In this document: piece by piece, positions 63,597 through 64,000 of the stretch
Layout of the letters: each line of letters starts with the position of its first letter
Numbering within the stretch: the stretch's first letter is position 1
Source: Diploptera punctata
Taxonomy: Eukaryota > Arthropoda > Insecta > Blattodea > Blaberidae
DNA length: 64,000 nt
Direction of reading: 5' to 3'
NCBI GenBank assembly: GCA_030220185.1
Contig: JASPKZ010001250.1
Span: 62,001-126,000, forward strand
Made by a program: the position numbers and the translations under genes
Notes under the pieces: generated by a model
Told to the model about the DNA's origin: nothing
What the model saw: only the letters and a program-made list of their open reading frames with translations
The model's database searches: none

Positions 63597-64000
63597 ATGA
63601 TAATCTTGTAGAAGATTTCCGGGCTGTTGGCCGTGGTCTTGAGGCTTGCAGTTCTCCGACTTTTCGCCAGAGACTGCATCTGGCATCCTCAAGGGTTGTC
63701 TTGAGACTGGCAATTTTGTCGACTACCTGCCCTATTTATACATTTATCCGCTACGTGTTCTCTGCATGGTCCATTACTTTGTAAATTGTATCTGCCTTCT
63801 GGTTGGTTAGCATTAGGGTCTTCCATTGCACCAATGAGGTGCAACAGAACATCAGACAGCAACCTCATTGGTGCAATGGAAAACCCTAATGCTAACCAAC
63901 CAGAAGGCAGATACAATTTACAAAGTGATGGACCGCGCAGAGAACACGTCACGGATAAATGTATAAATAGGGCAGTTAGTTGACAAAATTGCCAGTCTCA
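63597..64000. mobile_element. Second-lineage Penelope foldback, cut by window end
   Basis: Left arm minus (CCGGGCTGTTGGCCGTGGTC...), turning at about 63838 into the + strand arm. Both contain the C-terminal coding (SNLIGAM, NANQPEGRYNL). The right ribozyme end lies beyond 64000. Confidence 0.75.

Overview
This is a 64 kb piece of animal nuclear DNA. It is AT-rich, has split genes with large introns, and is packed with dead or dying mobile elements. The host genes and the LINE remnants point to an insect. The elements somewhat resemble those known from cockroaches, termites and stick insects, but the order cannot be fixed from the sequence alone.

Two host genes are recognisable. On the + strand, nine exons between 3340 and 45446 encode the central regulatory region of a MAP3K4-type MAP kinase kinase kinase (Mekk1 in Drosophila). 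They stop exactly at the first glycine of the kinase glycine loop; the N-terminus and the whole kinase domain are not in the window. On the - strand, five exons between 60723 and 48701 encode a fibrinogen-related C-terminal domain (FReD) protein with a polar C-terminal tail, possibly scabrous-like. The FReD gene is either nested antisense in the next MAP3K4 intron or lies beyond a misassembled or broken gene end.

Nearly everything else is transposon-derived. The dominant class is Penelope-like retroelements (PLEs). One almost complete 2.7 kb copy (16896-19563) has reverse transcriptase and GIY-YIG endonuclease domains and inverted ends. A second long copy sits at 26103-28135. Several dozen short inverted-repeat ('foldback') derivatives fill the introns. 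Several are cleanly bounded by 9-16 bp target-site duplications and carry the 3' tail at only one end. Reading the arms as RNA in the coding sense reveals hammerhead ribozyme folds in family after family, with compensatory changes in the stems. Some families appear to have swapped the core 3-8 base pair (C-G to U-A).

Other elements are tRNA-like units flanked by short AAGAGAAAAATT inverted repeats, four or five tRNA-headed SINE families, and LINE fragments (RTE-like C-termini, one RNase H-bearing LINE with a 16 bp duplication, one RT fragment). There are also several DNA transposons: an IS630/Tc1/mariner-like copy with TA duplication at 28290-29619, a related copy at 34321-35975, a deleted mariner at 47584-48480, a Tigger-like remnant, a transposase remnant, and TTAA- and TA-flanked MITEs.

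Both host genes and the PLE open reading frame show single-base frameshifts, most at homopolymer runs. This looks more like uncorrected sequencing indels than gene death. Layout: 1-3340 repeats; 3340-45446 MAP3K4 exons in element-rich introns; 45447-48700 repeats and a mariner; 48701-60723 FReD gene; 60724-64000 SINEs and PLE foldbacks, the last cut by the window edge.
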